From NCBI GenBank assembly GCA_027024305.1, contig JALVSO010000010.1, positions 1-18,912 of the forward strand: 18,912 nt of DNA. The letters run 5' to 3'. This stretch comes from Candidatus Parcubacteria bacterium. GTDB taxonomy: Bacteria; Patescibacteriota; Minisyncoccia; Phycocordibacterales; GCA-2747955. The notes below the pieces were generated by a model. The model made no database searches and was not told the origin of the DNA. It was given only the letters and a program-made list of their open reading frames with translations. Both the position numbers and the translations under genes were made by a program. This document shows, piece after piece, positions 7,997 to 15,156 of this stretch (position 1 is its first letter; each line of letters opens with the position of its first letter).

Positions 7997-8290
7997 ATGA
8001 ATTATGGAGATATTTGGGAATTGATTTATACAGTTCTAATTTGGTGGGCAGTCATCGGTCTCGTTGTGTGGTTTCTTCTTGGGGCTGCAGTGCACTGGTT
8101 AGATGCTTTCATTCCGGATCCCGATGGCGAAAGTCCCGGTCTGGAGATTTTTTCTCCAAAAATGAACTGGCCGGCTATCTTCTTTTTGGGACCGGTCTTT
8201 TGGATCATCGCCCTGGGGATTTTTTTGAAAAATCTCTGGCTGGCGGTGGCCTTTGTTTGGGAAATGGTAAATTTCCCATTTACGAAATGA
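7997..8290 (+). CDS. Small Trp-rich membrane protein, apparently ending at UGA
   Basis: A 97-aa protein with about two or three hydrophobic helices (IYTVLIWWAVIGLVVWFLLG near 11-30; WPAIFFLGPVFWIIALGIFL near 56-75; a shorter one near 78-90). An AGGAGGTGA Shine-Dalgarno lies 5 nt before the ATG. All nine Trp codons are UGG, and the ORF ends in UGA at 8288-8290, followed directly by hairpins and an intrinsic terminator. If UGA is Trp throughout this genome, translation must continue for 24 more codons through both hairpins to TAA at 8360-8362, giving 121 aa with an implausible Arg-rich tail. The position of the terminator argues that UGA was the stop when the gene arose, probably in a standard-code donor. 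Family unknown. Confidence 0.7.
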   Translation: MNYGDIWELIYTVLIWWAVIGLVVWFLLGAAVHWLDAFIPDPDGESPGLEIFSPKMNWPAIFFLGPVFWIIALGIFLKNLWLAVAFVWEMVNFPFTK

Positions 8291-8298
8291 ATTGGAGT

Positions 8299-8322
8299 GG
8301 CCGTCGCCGTAAGGCGACGGCC
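8299..8322. terminator. Perfect GC-rich hairpin
   Basis: GGCCGTCGCC / GGCGACGGCC with a GTAA loop. It is followed by an A run on plus, so it would terminate better on the minus strand. It is close in sequence to the hairpins at 2237 and 10173. Confidence 0.5.
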
Positions 8323-8332
8323 AAAAAATTTG

Positions 8333-8358
8333 ATGAAAGCTCGGCTTTCATTTTTTTT
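8333..8358 (+). terminator. Intrinsic terminator of the 7694-7997 operon
   Basis: Perfect 8-bp stem ATGAAAGC / GCTTTCAT with a TCG loop, followed by eight T (8351-8358). The next in-frame TAA for the 7997 ORF (8360) lies just beyond the T tract, so transcripts ending here would lack it. Confidence 0.75.
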
Positions 8359-8372
8359 ATAAGATTTTTTTA

Positions 8373-8381
8373 TGGTAGAAT
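8373..8381 (+). promoter_or_regulatory. Extended -10 promoter of the 8389 gene
   Basis: TG-G-TAGAAT; 7 nt before the ATG at 8389, predicting a leaderless mRNA. Confidence 0.6.
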
Positions 8382-8388
8382 TAGAGTA

Positions 8389-10134
8389 ATGCATAAGAGA
8401 GATATAACATATTTTGCCAAGACCAACTCTCGTGGTCAGGAAACGGAATTTGGAATCAAGGACGAGGACCGTTTAAGGCATATTTATATTATCGGTAAGA
8501 CCGGTATGGGTAAATCCACCTTGCTGGAAAATATGGCCGTCCAAGATATTCAAAAGGGTAACGGTCTTTGCTTTATTGATCCCCACGGTTCAGCCATTGA
8601 AACTTTTTTGGAATATATTCCGGAAGAAAGAATTAAGGATGTTGTCTACTTCGCCCCCTTTGATGTTCAAAACCCCATTGCTTTTAATGTTTTGGACAAT
8701 CGGGGGCTAGACGAAAACACGCGTTTTTTAGTGGCCCAGGGACTCTTGGCCGCCTTTAAAAAGGTTTTCGGGGAAGAGTCTTTTTCCGATAGGATGGTTC
8801 ATATTTTAAACAATTCTCTCTTGGCTCTCTTAGAGTATCCGGGGGCCACTCTGCTTTCGGTCACTCGTCTTTTGACCGATGATGGCTACCGAGATGACGT
8901 GGTTTCCAAGATCACCGATCCTTCGGTCAAGGCTTTTTGGGTCAATGAGTACGGAACCTGGGAGGATAGATTTAGAAAGGAGGCTTCGGCGGCTATTTTG
9001 AATAAGCTGGGTCAATTTAATTCCAATCCTCTAATTAGGAATATCGTTGGTCAGGCTGAGAATGTTATGGATTTCCGGGAAATAATGGATCACAGGAAAA
9101 TTCTTTTGGTCAATCTTTCTAAGGGGCAAGTGGGTGAAGATAATGCCAATCTTTTGGGAGCCATGCTTACGACCAAAATTTACTTGGCGGCCATGTCTCG
9201 AGCCGATGTGGGGAAAAATACTTTGGCCACTTTGCCAAACTTTTACCTATACATTGATGAGTTTCAAAATGTGGTCAATGATTCTTTTGCCTCCATTCTT
9301 TCCGAGGCCAGGAAGTATAAATTGTCTTTAACCATGGCCCATCAGTATATTGAACAAATGCCGGATACCGTTCGGGCGGCCATCTTTGGAAACGTGGGAA
9401 CCATGATTACTTTCCGAGTCGGTCCGGAGGATGCTGAAGTTTTGGAAAAGATGTTTGCTCCCGTTTTCTATGCCGATGACATTGTCAATCTCGGTCGCTA
9501 TGAAATTTATCTGACTCTGATGATAGATGGCATCGGTTCCCAGCCTTTTTCCGCCACCACCCTGCCACCGATTAAGAAACCGGACATTGATTTTGTAAAT
9601 GAGGTTATAGAATATTCCAGGAAAACCTATGGAAAGCCGAAACACGAGGTTGATAGAAAGATTACCGAATGGATAGAAAGGAAATATCAATCCGATAAGC
9701 AGAAGAAAAAACAAGAAAAGAATGAAAAGAAATGAGCTGAGAAGAAGGCTCGTCCCGGCTGGATTGATAAAACTAAAAAGGCCAGTGAAGAAAAGAAAAA
9801 GGAAAAAGAAACGGTCGTGGAGAATAAGGTTTTTTTGGATAAGGATAATAATCTAAATATTAATTCGGTGGAAAATAAGGAAAAAGGGGAAGAAAAAAAA
9901 GTTAGGGAATTGAGAGAACTTATTAAAAGTTTAAAAAAAGAACTGACAAAGGATGATGAGAAATTGAGGAAAGAAAAGAGCGAAGCCGGACAGGGTTTAA
10001 ACGCCGGTGTTGAAGAGAAAAAAGTCCAAGGGAGGAAAAAGAAACAAGAGAATAAAAAGGGGGATCGGCAAAAAGAAGATTTATTGGAAGGTAAAAAGTC
10101 ATTTGCCGATGCTTTGAAGGATATCAAATTATAG
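8389..10134 (+). CDS. HerA/VirB4-TraG-like ATPase, stand-alone paralogue (one internal UGA)
   Basis: A 581-aa cytoplasmic ATPase. Walker A GKTGMGKS (36-43), CFIDPHGSAIE, ILLVNLSKGQVG, Walker B FYLYIDEFQNV (about 285-293), ILSEARKYKLSL and the AHQY motif match the C-terminal domain of the 2443-5796 protein almost motif for motif. It lacks that protein's ~690-residue N-terminal part. From about residue 430 to the end the chain is a highly charged Lys/Glu tail. The UGA at 9733-9735 (EKNEKK-W-AEKKARPGW) must be read through as Trp449 for the tail to join; both sides share frame and composition. The start is the ATG at the promoter; an in-frame extension back to 7882 would overlap the 7997 gene and is rejected. 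The family suggests a translocation or DNA-handling motor, partner unknown. Stop TAG. Confidence 0.85.
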
Positions 10135-10172
10135 TTCTTGAGATTTTTGTTTGAAGTCTTAAATGGATTTAA

Positions 10173-10209
10173 ATAGGATGGCGGCGACCTTCGGTCGCCG
10201 CCATCCTAT
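10173..10209. terminator. Perfect 17-bp hairpin between convergent genes
   Basis: Left arm 10173-10189, TTC loop, right arm 10193-10209 (GGTCGCCGCCATCCTAT). It is followed by GTTTTTTAAAA on plus. It lies between the convergent 8389 and 10276 genes and probably terminates both. Confidence 0.75.
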
Positions 10210-10242
10210 GTTTTTTAAAATTATTCTTTCAGTTTATTGTTT

Positions 10243-10265
10243 ACCCGGTTGCTGAGAAACCGGGT
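10243..10265 (-). terminator. Stem-loop after the Cys-rich repeat gene
   Basis: ACCCGGTT / AACCGGGT, 8-bp stem with a 7-nt loop, 10 nt past the minus-strand stop codon. No T run, so it is only a possible terminator. Confidence 0.4.
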
Positions 10266-10275
10266 GCCATAATTA

Positions 10276-11268
10276 TTATGGACAATAGTATCATATATTT
10301 CCATCTCGTTTTGGACAATCCATTGGATCTCCAACAAATTTTCTACACCCTTCGGAAGTCATTCCTCCGTTGGAGCAGTTCCATGTGTACTTATACATAT
10401 TACCACCTAGATCTGTCGAACTTTTATTTATCGCCGTTCCGACTGAACATCCATAAATTACATTATTATTACATTCAGGGGCCGGCTTATCCTCCGAACA
10501 ACTGGCATCACTCCCTCCATTTGATCCCTGGCAGGTCCAGGTTCAAGCGCTTGTGCCATCATTATGATTTGTGGAAGTTCCGGAAGAACAATCGTAGTGG
10601 TTGGAGGAACAGACACCGTTCACCGGTGGAGCTCCCTTGGGCTCAAAACAGGAGTGGTCGGAGCAGCCGGTCTTTGAACAGGTTCAGGTATATTCGGCCG
10701 GGTCACTGTCATCGGTATTGATTGCCGAATAGCCATAATTGCAATTGTAATGGGAATTACCGCAAACCCCACCGGAATAACAATTATTTGAACCACCACC
10801 TCCCTTGGCCTGGGAACAGGTTGGAGAATCACTTCCTCCGGCAATACCTTCACAAACTCAATAATAATAGCTGGAAGTGTCGGCTACCGCTCCGGCATTG
10901 GAAATACCGGCCAGGCAATAGTAGTGAGTGGAACCACAGACCCCGTTTACCGGATTGGGACAATCTGAGAGTTGAATATTATTATTGGTATTGCCGGGAG
11001 CGTTATTAACAAACTGACTCCATTCATCGGAAGTTTTGGTGGGAGCAAAAACATCTTTTCCCGCTATTTTCTTAACCTTCCGACAATTGTTTCAAACATC
11101 AATGGTTTTTTGAGTTGAGGTAATTTGCCAACCGCCGGTCAAAGTATCTATAACGGAAGTGGCAAAAAGAGTGGAGGCGAAAAGAGTAATTAAAGTAAAA
11201 ATCAAAAAATCCAAGGGTTTCCTCAAAGATCTCTTCTTCAGGAAAAATTCTTTTGTTTTCTTTTTCAT
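10276..11268 (-). CDS. Secreted Cys-rich repeat protein (five UGA codons read as Trp)
   Basis: This 330-aa gene cannot be seen under the standard code: UGA occurs at 11094, 10860, 10686, 10545 and 10293 (first base, minus strand; codons 59, 137, 195, 242 and 326). Read as Trp, it is continuous from ATG to TAA. A basic N-terminus and hydrophobic segment (FLIFTLITLFASTLFATSVI, about 21-40) form a signal or anchor. Four Cys-rich units follow (about 103-154, 155-207, 208-262, 263-330) with the pattern NGVCgs.HY.C..G, then YTWTC.gs.GGsd.sC. The WTC Trp is encoded by UGA in units 1 and 2 and by UGG in units 3 and 4. Such repeats are familiar from large surface proteins of Parcubacteria; here they probably form a small disulfide-stabilised surface protein. 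Binding partner unknown. No Shine-Dalgarno. Confidence 0.9.
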
Positions 11269-11277
11269 AGTAAAATG

Positions 11278-11305
11278 ATTATATACCCCTGTTCTTTTTT
11301 TGCAA
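11278..11305 (-). promoter_or_regulatory. Promoter of the Cys-rich repeat gene
   Basis: Minus strand: -35 TTGCAA (11305-11300), 16-nt spacer, -10 TATAAT (11283-11278), ending 9 nt before the ATG. No Shine-Dalgarno fits. Confidence 0.6.
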
Positions 11306-11477
11306 GTTGTTTTTTCAAAAGCTTTTTATTGATCTCCTGTTATTTAAAGAGTATTATTTTCTCTTTTTTTCATTTTCTTCTTTTTTTTTGCCAAGCCCGC
11401 ACACTTAATTTCCGCCAACATACCAGCACACAGACAAGATTTTTTCTTTTTGTAGCAAGGTAACATTAGCCGGTCTC

Positions 11478-11642
11478 TTATTCGCGTACTGTCACGTTGA
11501 ACCGAATTTTGCCCTTTCCTCCGCTTTTTAATTCAAGTCTCTGACCGTCCACCGGTACATTGATAGGGGTTTTTGTTCAGTTTTTTGTTTTGAGAAGGTC
11601 TGGAATTTGAGTCGCAATCCGGGAAAAAGACGGTCATTTTTT
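11478..11642 (-). pseudogene. Possible C-terminal gene remnant with two UGA codons
   Basis: One minus-strand frame is open for 54 codons and ends in TAA at 11478. Its last half (INVPVDGQRLELKSGGKGK, then IRFNVTVRE) reads like the strand-rich end of a real protein. Two UGA codons (11636 and 11579) would be Trp. There is no ATG, GTG or TTG near its start, and it overlaps the hisS promoter region, so at most it is a decayed fragment. The family is not recognised, and it may be chance. Confidence 0.25.
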
Positions 11643-11653
11643 TTAAAATATAG

Positions 11654-11659
11654 TATAAT
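11654..11659 (+). promoter_or_regulatory. -10 promoter element of hisS
   Basis: TATAAT, 6 nt before the ATG at 11666, so the predicted transcript starts on the start codon. No convincing -35. Confidence 0.55.
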
Positions 11660-11665
11660 TTAGAA

Positions 11666-12964
11666 ATGAGTAAAATAAATACCAAGCCTCTGTCCGGCTT
11701 TATGGAGTTGAAGCCGGCGGAGCAAATTCTTTTTGATAAAATCAAAAAGACCATTGAAGAAAATTACAAACTCTTCGGTTTTATTCCTATGGATAATCCT
11801 TTGATTGAAAGAAAGGAGGTTCTTTTTGCCAAGGCCGGAGGGGAGACGGAAACTCAAATTTATGAATTGGAAAAGGGTGATGAAAAATTGGCTTTGCGCT
11901 TTGACCTGACCGTGCCTCTGGCTCGCTATGTGGCCGATAAATACGGAGAACTGACTTTCCCTTTCAAGAGATACCAGATTGCCAAGGTTTACCGGGGGGA
12001 GCGACCTCAGGCCGGTCGGTTTAGAGAATTTTATCAGGCCGATATTGATATCATCGGGAACGAAAATCTGCCTTTGAGCTATGATGCCGAGGTCATTGCC
12101 ATCGCCATAAAAATTTTTCAAGATTTAAATTTGGATGCCACCGTTAGGATAAATAACAGAAAACTTTTTAACGGGCTTTTTGAGTTTTTGAATCTTTCTG
12201 AAAAAGCCGAAAGTTTGATGCAAATTATTGATAAATTGGAAAAAGTGGGAGAGGAGAAAATTAGAGAGTATTTTTTGGATGAAGGGTTGGGTGAAAGCGA
12301 AATATCTAAAATTTTTGAGTTTCTAAAAATTAGAAAGGTGGAAGGGTTGGAAAAGATTAAAATTGAAAACGGTATTTTTGAAGAGGGTGTGAAGGAAGTA
12401 AAAGAGGTTTTTGAAAATTTAAAAGCTCTGAATATTTCTGAAGAAAAGTTTCTTCTGGATACTTCAATCGCCCGCGGTCTGGGTTATTACACCGGCACAA
12501 TCTATGAAACTCGTTTAAATAAATACCCGGAATTCGGTTCCGTTTGCTCCGGAGGACGCTATGAAAATCTGGCTTCCGAATATATAGATAAAAAATTGCC
12601 CGGGGTTGGTATTTCCATCGGTCTCTCTCGGCTCTTTGATCAGCTTTTGAAAAAGGGAGTGATTGAGCCAAAGGAGGCAAGTTATACAAAAATTTTAATT
12701 TTGCCTCTTTCGGAAAATGAGAAAGAATTTTCTTTAAACCTGCTTTCCAAAATTCGGGCGGAGAAAATTCCGGCGGAGATAGATTTGGATTTTGACAGAA
12801 AAATGCAAAAAAGAGCCAAGTATGCGGAAAAATTAAAAATTCCTTTTGTGCTTTTTGTGGGAGAAGACGAAGTTAAAGATAATATTTTCTCTTTGAAAAA
12901 TTTTAATACCGGAGAAAAAATTGAAAATTTGGATTTTAGGAAAATGCTGGAGCTTTTGGTATAA
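11666..12964 (+). CDS. hisS: Histidyl-tRNA synthetase
   Basis: A class II aminoacyl-tRNA synthetase that charges tRNA-His with histidine using ATP. Its 432 aa match the usual 410-430. Class II motif 2 is YRGERPQAGRFREFYQADID (about 112-131), the histidine-specific signature RGLGYYTG is at about 269-276, and motif 3 is GVGISIGLSRLF. The C-terminal ~85 residues form the anticodon-binding domain (ILILPLSENE, then AEIDLDFDRKMQKRAKYAEK and IPFVLFVGEDE). The N-terminus is short (GFMELKPAEQ), replacing the more common GTxDxxP form. The protein has no Trp, so it gives no code information. It is the first gene of a run that continues into scpB. The ATG follows the promoter directly. Confidence 0.95.
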   Translation: MSKINTKPLSGFMELKPAEQILFDKIKKTIEENYKLFGFIPMDNPLIERKEVLFAKAGGETETQIYELEKGDEKLALRFDLTVPLARYVADKYGELTFPFKRYQIAKVYRGERPQAGRFREFYQADIDIIGNENLPLSYDAEVIAIAIKIFQDLNLDATVRINNRKLFNGLFEFLNLSEKAESLMQIIDKLEKVGEEKIREYFLDEGLGESEISKIFEFLKIRKVEGLEKIKIENGIFEEGVKEVKEVFENLKALNISEEKFLLDTSIARGLGYYTGTIYETRLNKYPEFGSVCSGGRYENLASEYIDKKLPGVGISIGLSRLFDQLLKKGVIEPKEASYTKILILPLSENEKEFSLNLLSKIRAEKIPAEIDLDFDRKMQKRAKYAEKLKIPFVLFVGEDEVKDNIFSLKNFNTGEKIENLDFRKMLELLV

Positions 12965-12965
12965 T
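12957..12965 (+). promoter_or_regulatory. Extended -10 promoter of scpB, overlapping the hisS stop
   Basis: TG-G-TATAAT; the hisS stop TAA (12962-12964) is part of the -10. The ATG is 7 nt downstream, so leaderless expression independent of hisS is likely. Confidence 0.55.
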
Positions 12966-12972
12966 TGCGAAT

Positions 12973-13596
12973 ATGTTTTTCGGCAAAAAAGACAGCGAAG
13001 GCGATTCTCCTGCGAGGACTTTGGACCGGGAGATAGAAGCCATTCTTTTCTATAAAGGGGAGGAGGTTTCCCTGTCTTTTTTGGTGAAAATTTTGGCTAG
13101 AAAAAAGAAAGAGATTTTGGAAGCCGTGGAGGAATTAAAAAGACGTCTGGAAGGCACTGCTCTAACTCTTTTGCAAAATGAGGATAAAATCCTTCTGGCG
13201 GTTGCCCGGGACTATTCGGATATTATTTCTCAAATTCGCGGTGAGGAAAAGCTGGGTGAGCTTTCCCCGTCGGCTTTGGAAACGCTGGCCATTATTCTCT
13301 ACCGTGGTCCTATCAGTAAAGCGGAAATTGACCAAATTCGGGGAGTTAATTCTTCCTACATTTTAAGAAATCTTTTGATTCGAGGGTTGGTGGAAAGAAA
13401 GAATGATAATGGCAAGGTTGTTTACCGGGAGACCCTTGACTTGATGAGGTATTTGGGCTTGGATGATAAGAAAGAATTGCCCGGTTTTGAAAAGGTGGTG
13501 GAAAAGTTAAATCAAATTGATAAGAGTGAGGAGGAGGTTTTCAAAAAGGAGGAGGAGAAGGAAGAGAAAAAAGAAGATAAAGAAGAAAATGAATAG
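12973..13596 (+). CDS. scpB: Segregation and condensation protein B
   Basis: ScpB is a winged-helix partner of ScpA and the SMC ATPase in bacterial condensin, acting in chromosome compaction and segregation. The 207-aa product has the two winged-helix units: the first at about 17-80 (LDREIEAILFYKGEEVSLSF...), the second at about 90-160 with the family hallmark LSPSALETLAIILYRGPISK, then IDQIRGVNSSYILRNLLIRG and YRETLDLMRYLGL. The C-terminus is a Glu/Lys-rich tail (about 178-207). The last 8 nt overlap the next gene. No scpA or smc is in the window. Confidence 0.93.
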   Translation: MFFGKKDSEGDSPARTLDREIEAILFYKGEEVSLSFLVKILARKKKEILEAVEELKRRLEGTALTLLQNEDKILLAVARDYSDIISQIRGEEKLGELSPSALETLAIILYRGPISKAEIDQIRGVNSSYILRNLLIRGLVERKNDNGKVVYRETLDLMRYLGLDDKKELPGFEKVVEKLNQIDKSEEEVFKKEEEKEEKKEDKEENE

Positions 13597-14566
13597 GGAA
13601 TTTGTGGAAGGGAAAAAACGAATAGTGGTTTATGGGGCCTTTGTTCTTTTGGGTGTTTTTTTAACGGTCATCACTTTTACCCTGTGGGGCTATAATCAAG
13701 AATTGAAAGCCCGGGAAATGGCCGAAGCTCAAAAAAAGGCCCTTGCTGAAAAGGAAAAGAAAATTTTAGAGAGAAAGGGGGTGAAAGAAGAAGCTTTTTC
13801 CGACCTGCAATTGGAAGCCAAAGGGGCCTATCTTTTTGATGTGGATGGAAAGGAGGAGCTTTTCGCTAAAAACAAGGATAAAAAGTTGGGCATCGCTTCT
13901 TTGACTAAAATTGCCAGCGCCGATGTGGCTTTGGAAGATGTCAATAATGTAGATAGGAAGTTTGTTATTTCCCGGGCTGATTTAAAAGTAGAGGGTAACG
14001 ATGGTTTAATTTTGGGAGAGGAGTTTGATTTGAAAGATTTAATAACTTATATGATGACCGTTTCCTCCAATGATCTGGCTCACGCCCTAACTCAGTTTTC
14101 TTCGTCGAGAGACTTTTTGGATAGGATGAATTCTTTGGCGGAAAGGCTGGGTCTAAAATCAACCATTTTCTTTTCACCTTCCGGTTTGGATATTTCCAAT
14201 GAAATTTTCGGATCCTATTCCACGGCAGAGGATATGGCTAAGCTGGTCAAATATTTTCAAGAAAAATATCCGAAACTTTCTCAGAACTTTTCTCAAAAAA
14301 ATAACAGAATTTGTTCTTCCTATCTTTGTCGTGAAATTGAAAACACCAATAGACTTCTGGGAGAGAATTTTCCCTACGAGGTTCTTTTTTCCAAGACCGG
14401 CTACACGGAAAGGAGCGGGGGGAGCCTAGCTATGATTGTTAAGATTAAGGGGCATAAAATTTTGGCGGTGGTTTTAGCTTCAACCAAGGAGGGCAGATTT
14501 TCAGATATGGAAAAACTTTTAAGAACAACGGAGGCCTATTTTAACGCTTTGGAAAAATTGAGATAA
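13589..14566 (+). CDS. D-alanyl-D-alanine carboxypeptidase (PBP5-type, S11 family)
   Basis: A 325-aa serine peptidase that trims the terminal D-Ala from peptidoglycan stem peptides outside the membrane. All three penicillin-binding motifs are present: SLTK with the nucleophile Ser at 104 and Lys107, SSN at 159-161, and KTG at 269-271 (SKTGYTERSGG). A single N-terminal membrane helix (about 11-33, VVYGAFVLLGVFLTVITFTL) anchors it, followed by a coiled, charged stalk (about 40-68). There is no C-terminal PBP5-like beta domain or amphipathic anchor. The start is the ATG at 13589, which overlaps the scpB stop by 8 nt (translational coupling); an upstream in-frame start at 13517 would overlap scpB much more. 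With murB it shows that this UGA-recoded organism has a wall. Confidence 0.9.
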   Translation: MNREFVEGKKRIVVYGAFVLLGVFLTVITFTLWGYNQELKAREMAEAQKKALAEKEKKILERKGVKEEAFSDLQLEAKGAYLFDVDGKEELFAKNKDKKLGIASLTKIASADVALEDVNNVDRKFVISRADLKVEGNDGLILGEEFDLKDLITYMMTVSSNDLAHALTQFSSSRDFLDRMNSLAERLGLKSTIFFSPSGLDISNEIFGSYSTAEDMAKLVKYFQEKYPKLSQNFSQKNNRICSSYLCREIENTNRLLGENFPYEVLFSKTGYTERSGGSLAMIVKIKGHKILAVVLASTKEGRFSDMEKLLRTTEAYFNALEKLR

Positions 14567-14597
14567 TTTTTGCACCCTCCCCGGGAGCTTGCAACGT

Positions 14598-14626
14598 TTT
14601 ACTTTTTACCCCTCAAGGAGTATAAT
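14598..14626 (+). promoter_or_regulatory. Promoter of ppa
   Basis: -35 TTTACT (14598-14603), 17-nt spacer, -10 TATAAT (14621-14626), 9 nt before the ATG at 14636. AAGGAG (14615-14620) lies upstream of the -10 and is not in the predicted mRNA. Confidence 0.55.
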
Positions 14627-14635
14627 TATTTTGCT

Positions 14636-15154
14636 ATGAATTTATTGCACGATATTCCGGCGGGAAGCGCCGATGAGATGAATGTGATCATCGAAATACC
14701 AAAATATTCCAAGAATAAATATGAGATAGATAAAGAAACAGGGATTATTGCTTTGGACAGGGTGATGCATACGGCTCAGGATTATCCCTTTGACTATGGT
14801 TTTGTGCCCCAAACTCTCTACGATGATGGGGATGCTTTGGATGTTATTGTTTTGACAACCTATCCTCTAATGCCGGGAATTTTGGTTAGATGTCGCCCGG
14901 TGGCTTTGATGGGCATGGTGGATAGCGGAGACAATGACGATAAGATTATCGCCGTGCCGGTGGATGATCCGAGATTTGATGAAATTCAGGATCTGGGAGA
15001 TTTGAACACTCATCTTTTGAAGGAAATGAAGCATTTCTTTGGAACCTACAAAAAAATTCAAAATAAGGAAGTGGAGGTGAAAGACTTTGAGGGCAAGGAG
15101 GCGGCCCAGGCGGCTTTTGAGAAGTCTGTGGAAATGTATAAAAACAATCAATAA
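14636..15154 (+). CDS. ppa: Inorganic pyrophosphatase, family I
   Basis: A soluble Mg2+-dependent enzyme that hydrolyses pyrophosphate and pulls biosynthetic reactions forward. The 172-aa product shows IEIPKYSKNKYEIDKETG (substrate-binding Lys and Glu), HTAQDYPFDYGFVPQTL, the metal site DDGDALDVIVL, and PVDDPRFDEIQDL with a KEMKHFFGTYK tail. The usual signature is D-x-D-[PE]-x-D; here the fourth position is Ala (DGDALD), a small departure that leaves all three Asp intact. The start is the ATG at 14636, preferred over an upstream in-frame start at 14570 because the promoter lies between them and MNLLHDIPAG begins the family's conserved N-terminus. It is followed after 2 nt by the MazG-like gene. 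No Trp codon of either kind. Confidence 0.95.
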   Translation: MNLLHDIPAGSADEMNVIIEIPKYSKNKYEIDKETGIIALDRVMHTAQDYPFDYGFVPQTLYDDGDALDVIVLTTYPLMPGILVRCRPVALMGMVDSGDNDDKIIAVPVDDPRFDEIQDLGDLNTHLLKEMKHFFGTYKKIQNKEVEVKDFEGKEAAQAAFEKSVEMYKNNQ

Positions 15155-15156
15155 AA

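Larger units (their letters stand above)
11269..11665. other. Intergenic region between divergent genes
   Basis: About 400 nt. It holds the promoter of the minus-strand repeat gene at its left end, a T-rich stretch (11290-11395) without a credible gene, a possible protein remnant on minus (11478-11642), and the hisS promoter at its right end. No tRNA or clear hairpin was found. Confidence 0.5.

Noticed and set aside
7882..8388. N-terminal extension of the 8389 ATPase back to 7882
   Set aside because: It overlaps the 7694 and 7997 genes out of frame, crosses two hairpins and reads as non-protein sequence; the promoter lies at 8373.
10278..11009. Plus-strand ORFs opposite the Cys-rich repeat gene
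   Set aside because: His/Asn/Pro/Arg-rich shadows of the minus-strand gene, with no start signals.
11275..11463. 62-codon Phe/Ser-rich plus ORF
   Set aside because: Produced by T-rich sequence; no start signals; overlaps the minus-strand promoter.
13517..13588. Upstream start for the carboxypeptidase
   Set aside because: It would add an Arg/Lys-rich out-of-frame shadow of the scpB Glu/Lys tail.
14570..14635. Upstream start for ppa
   Set aside because: The promoter at 14598-14626 lies inside this extension and the family N-terminus starts at 14636.
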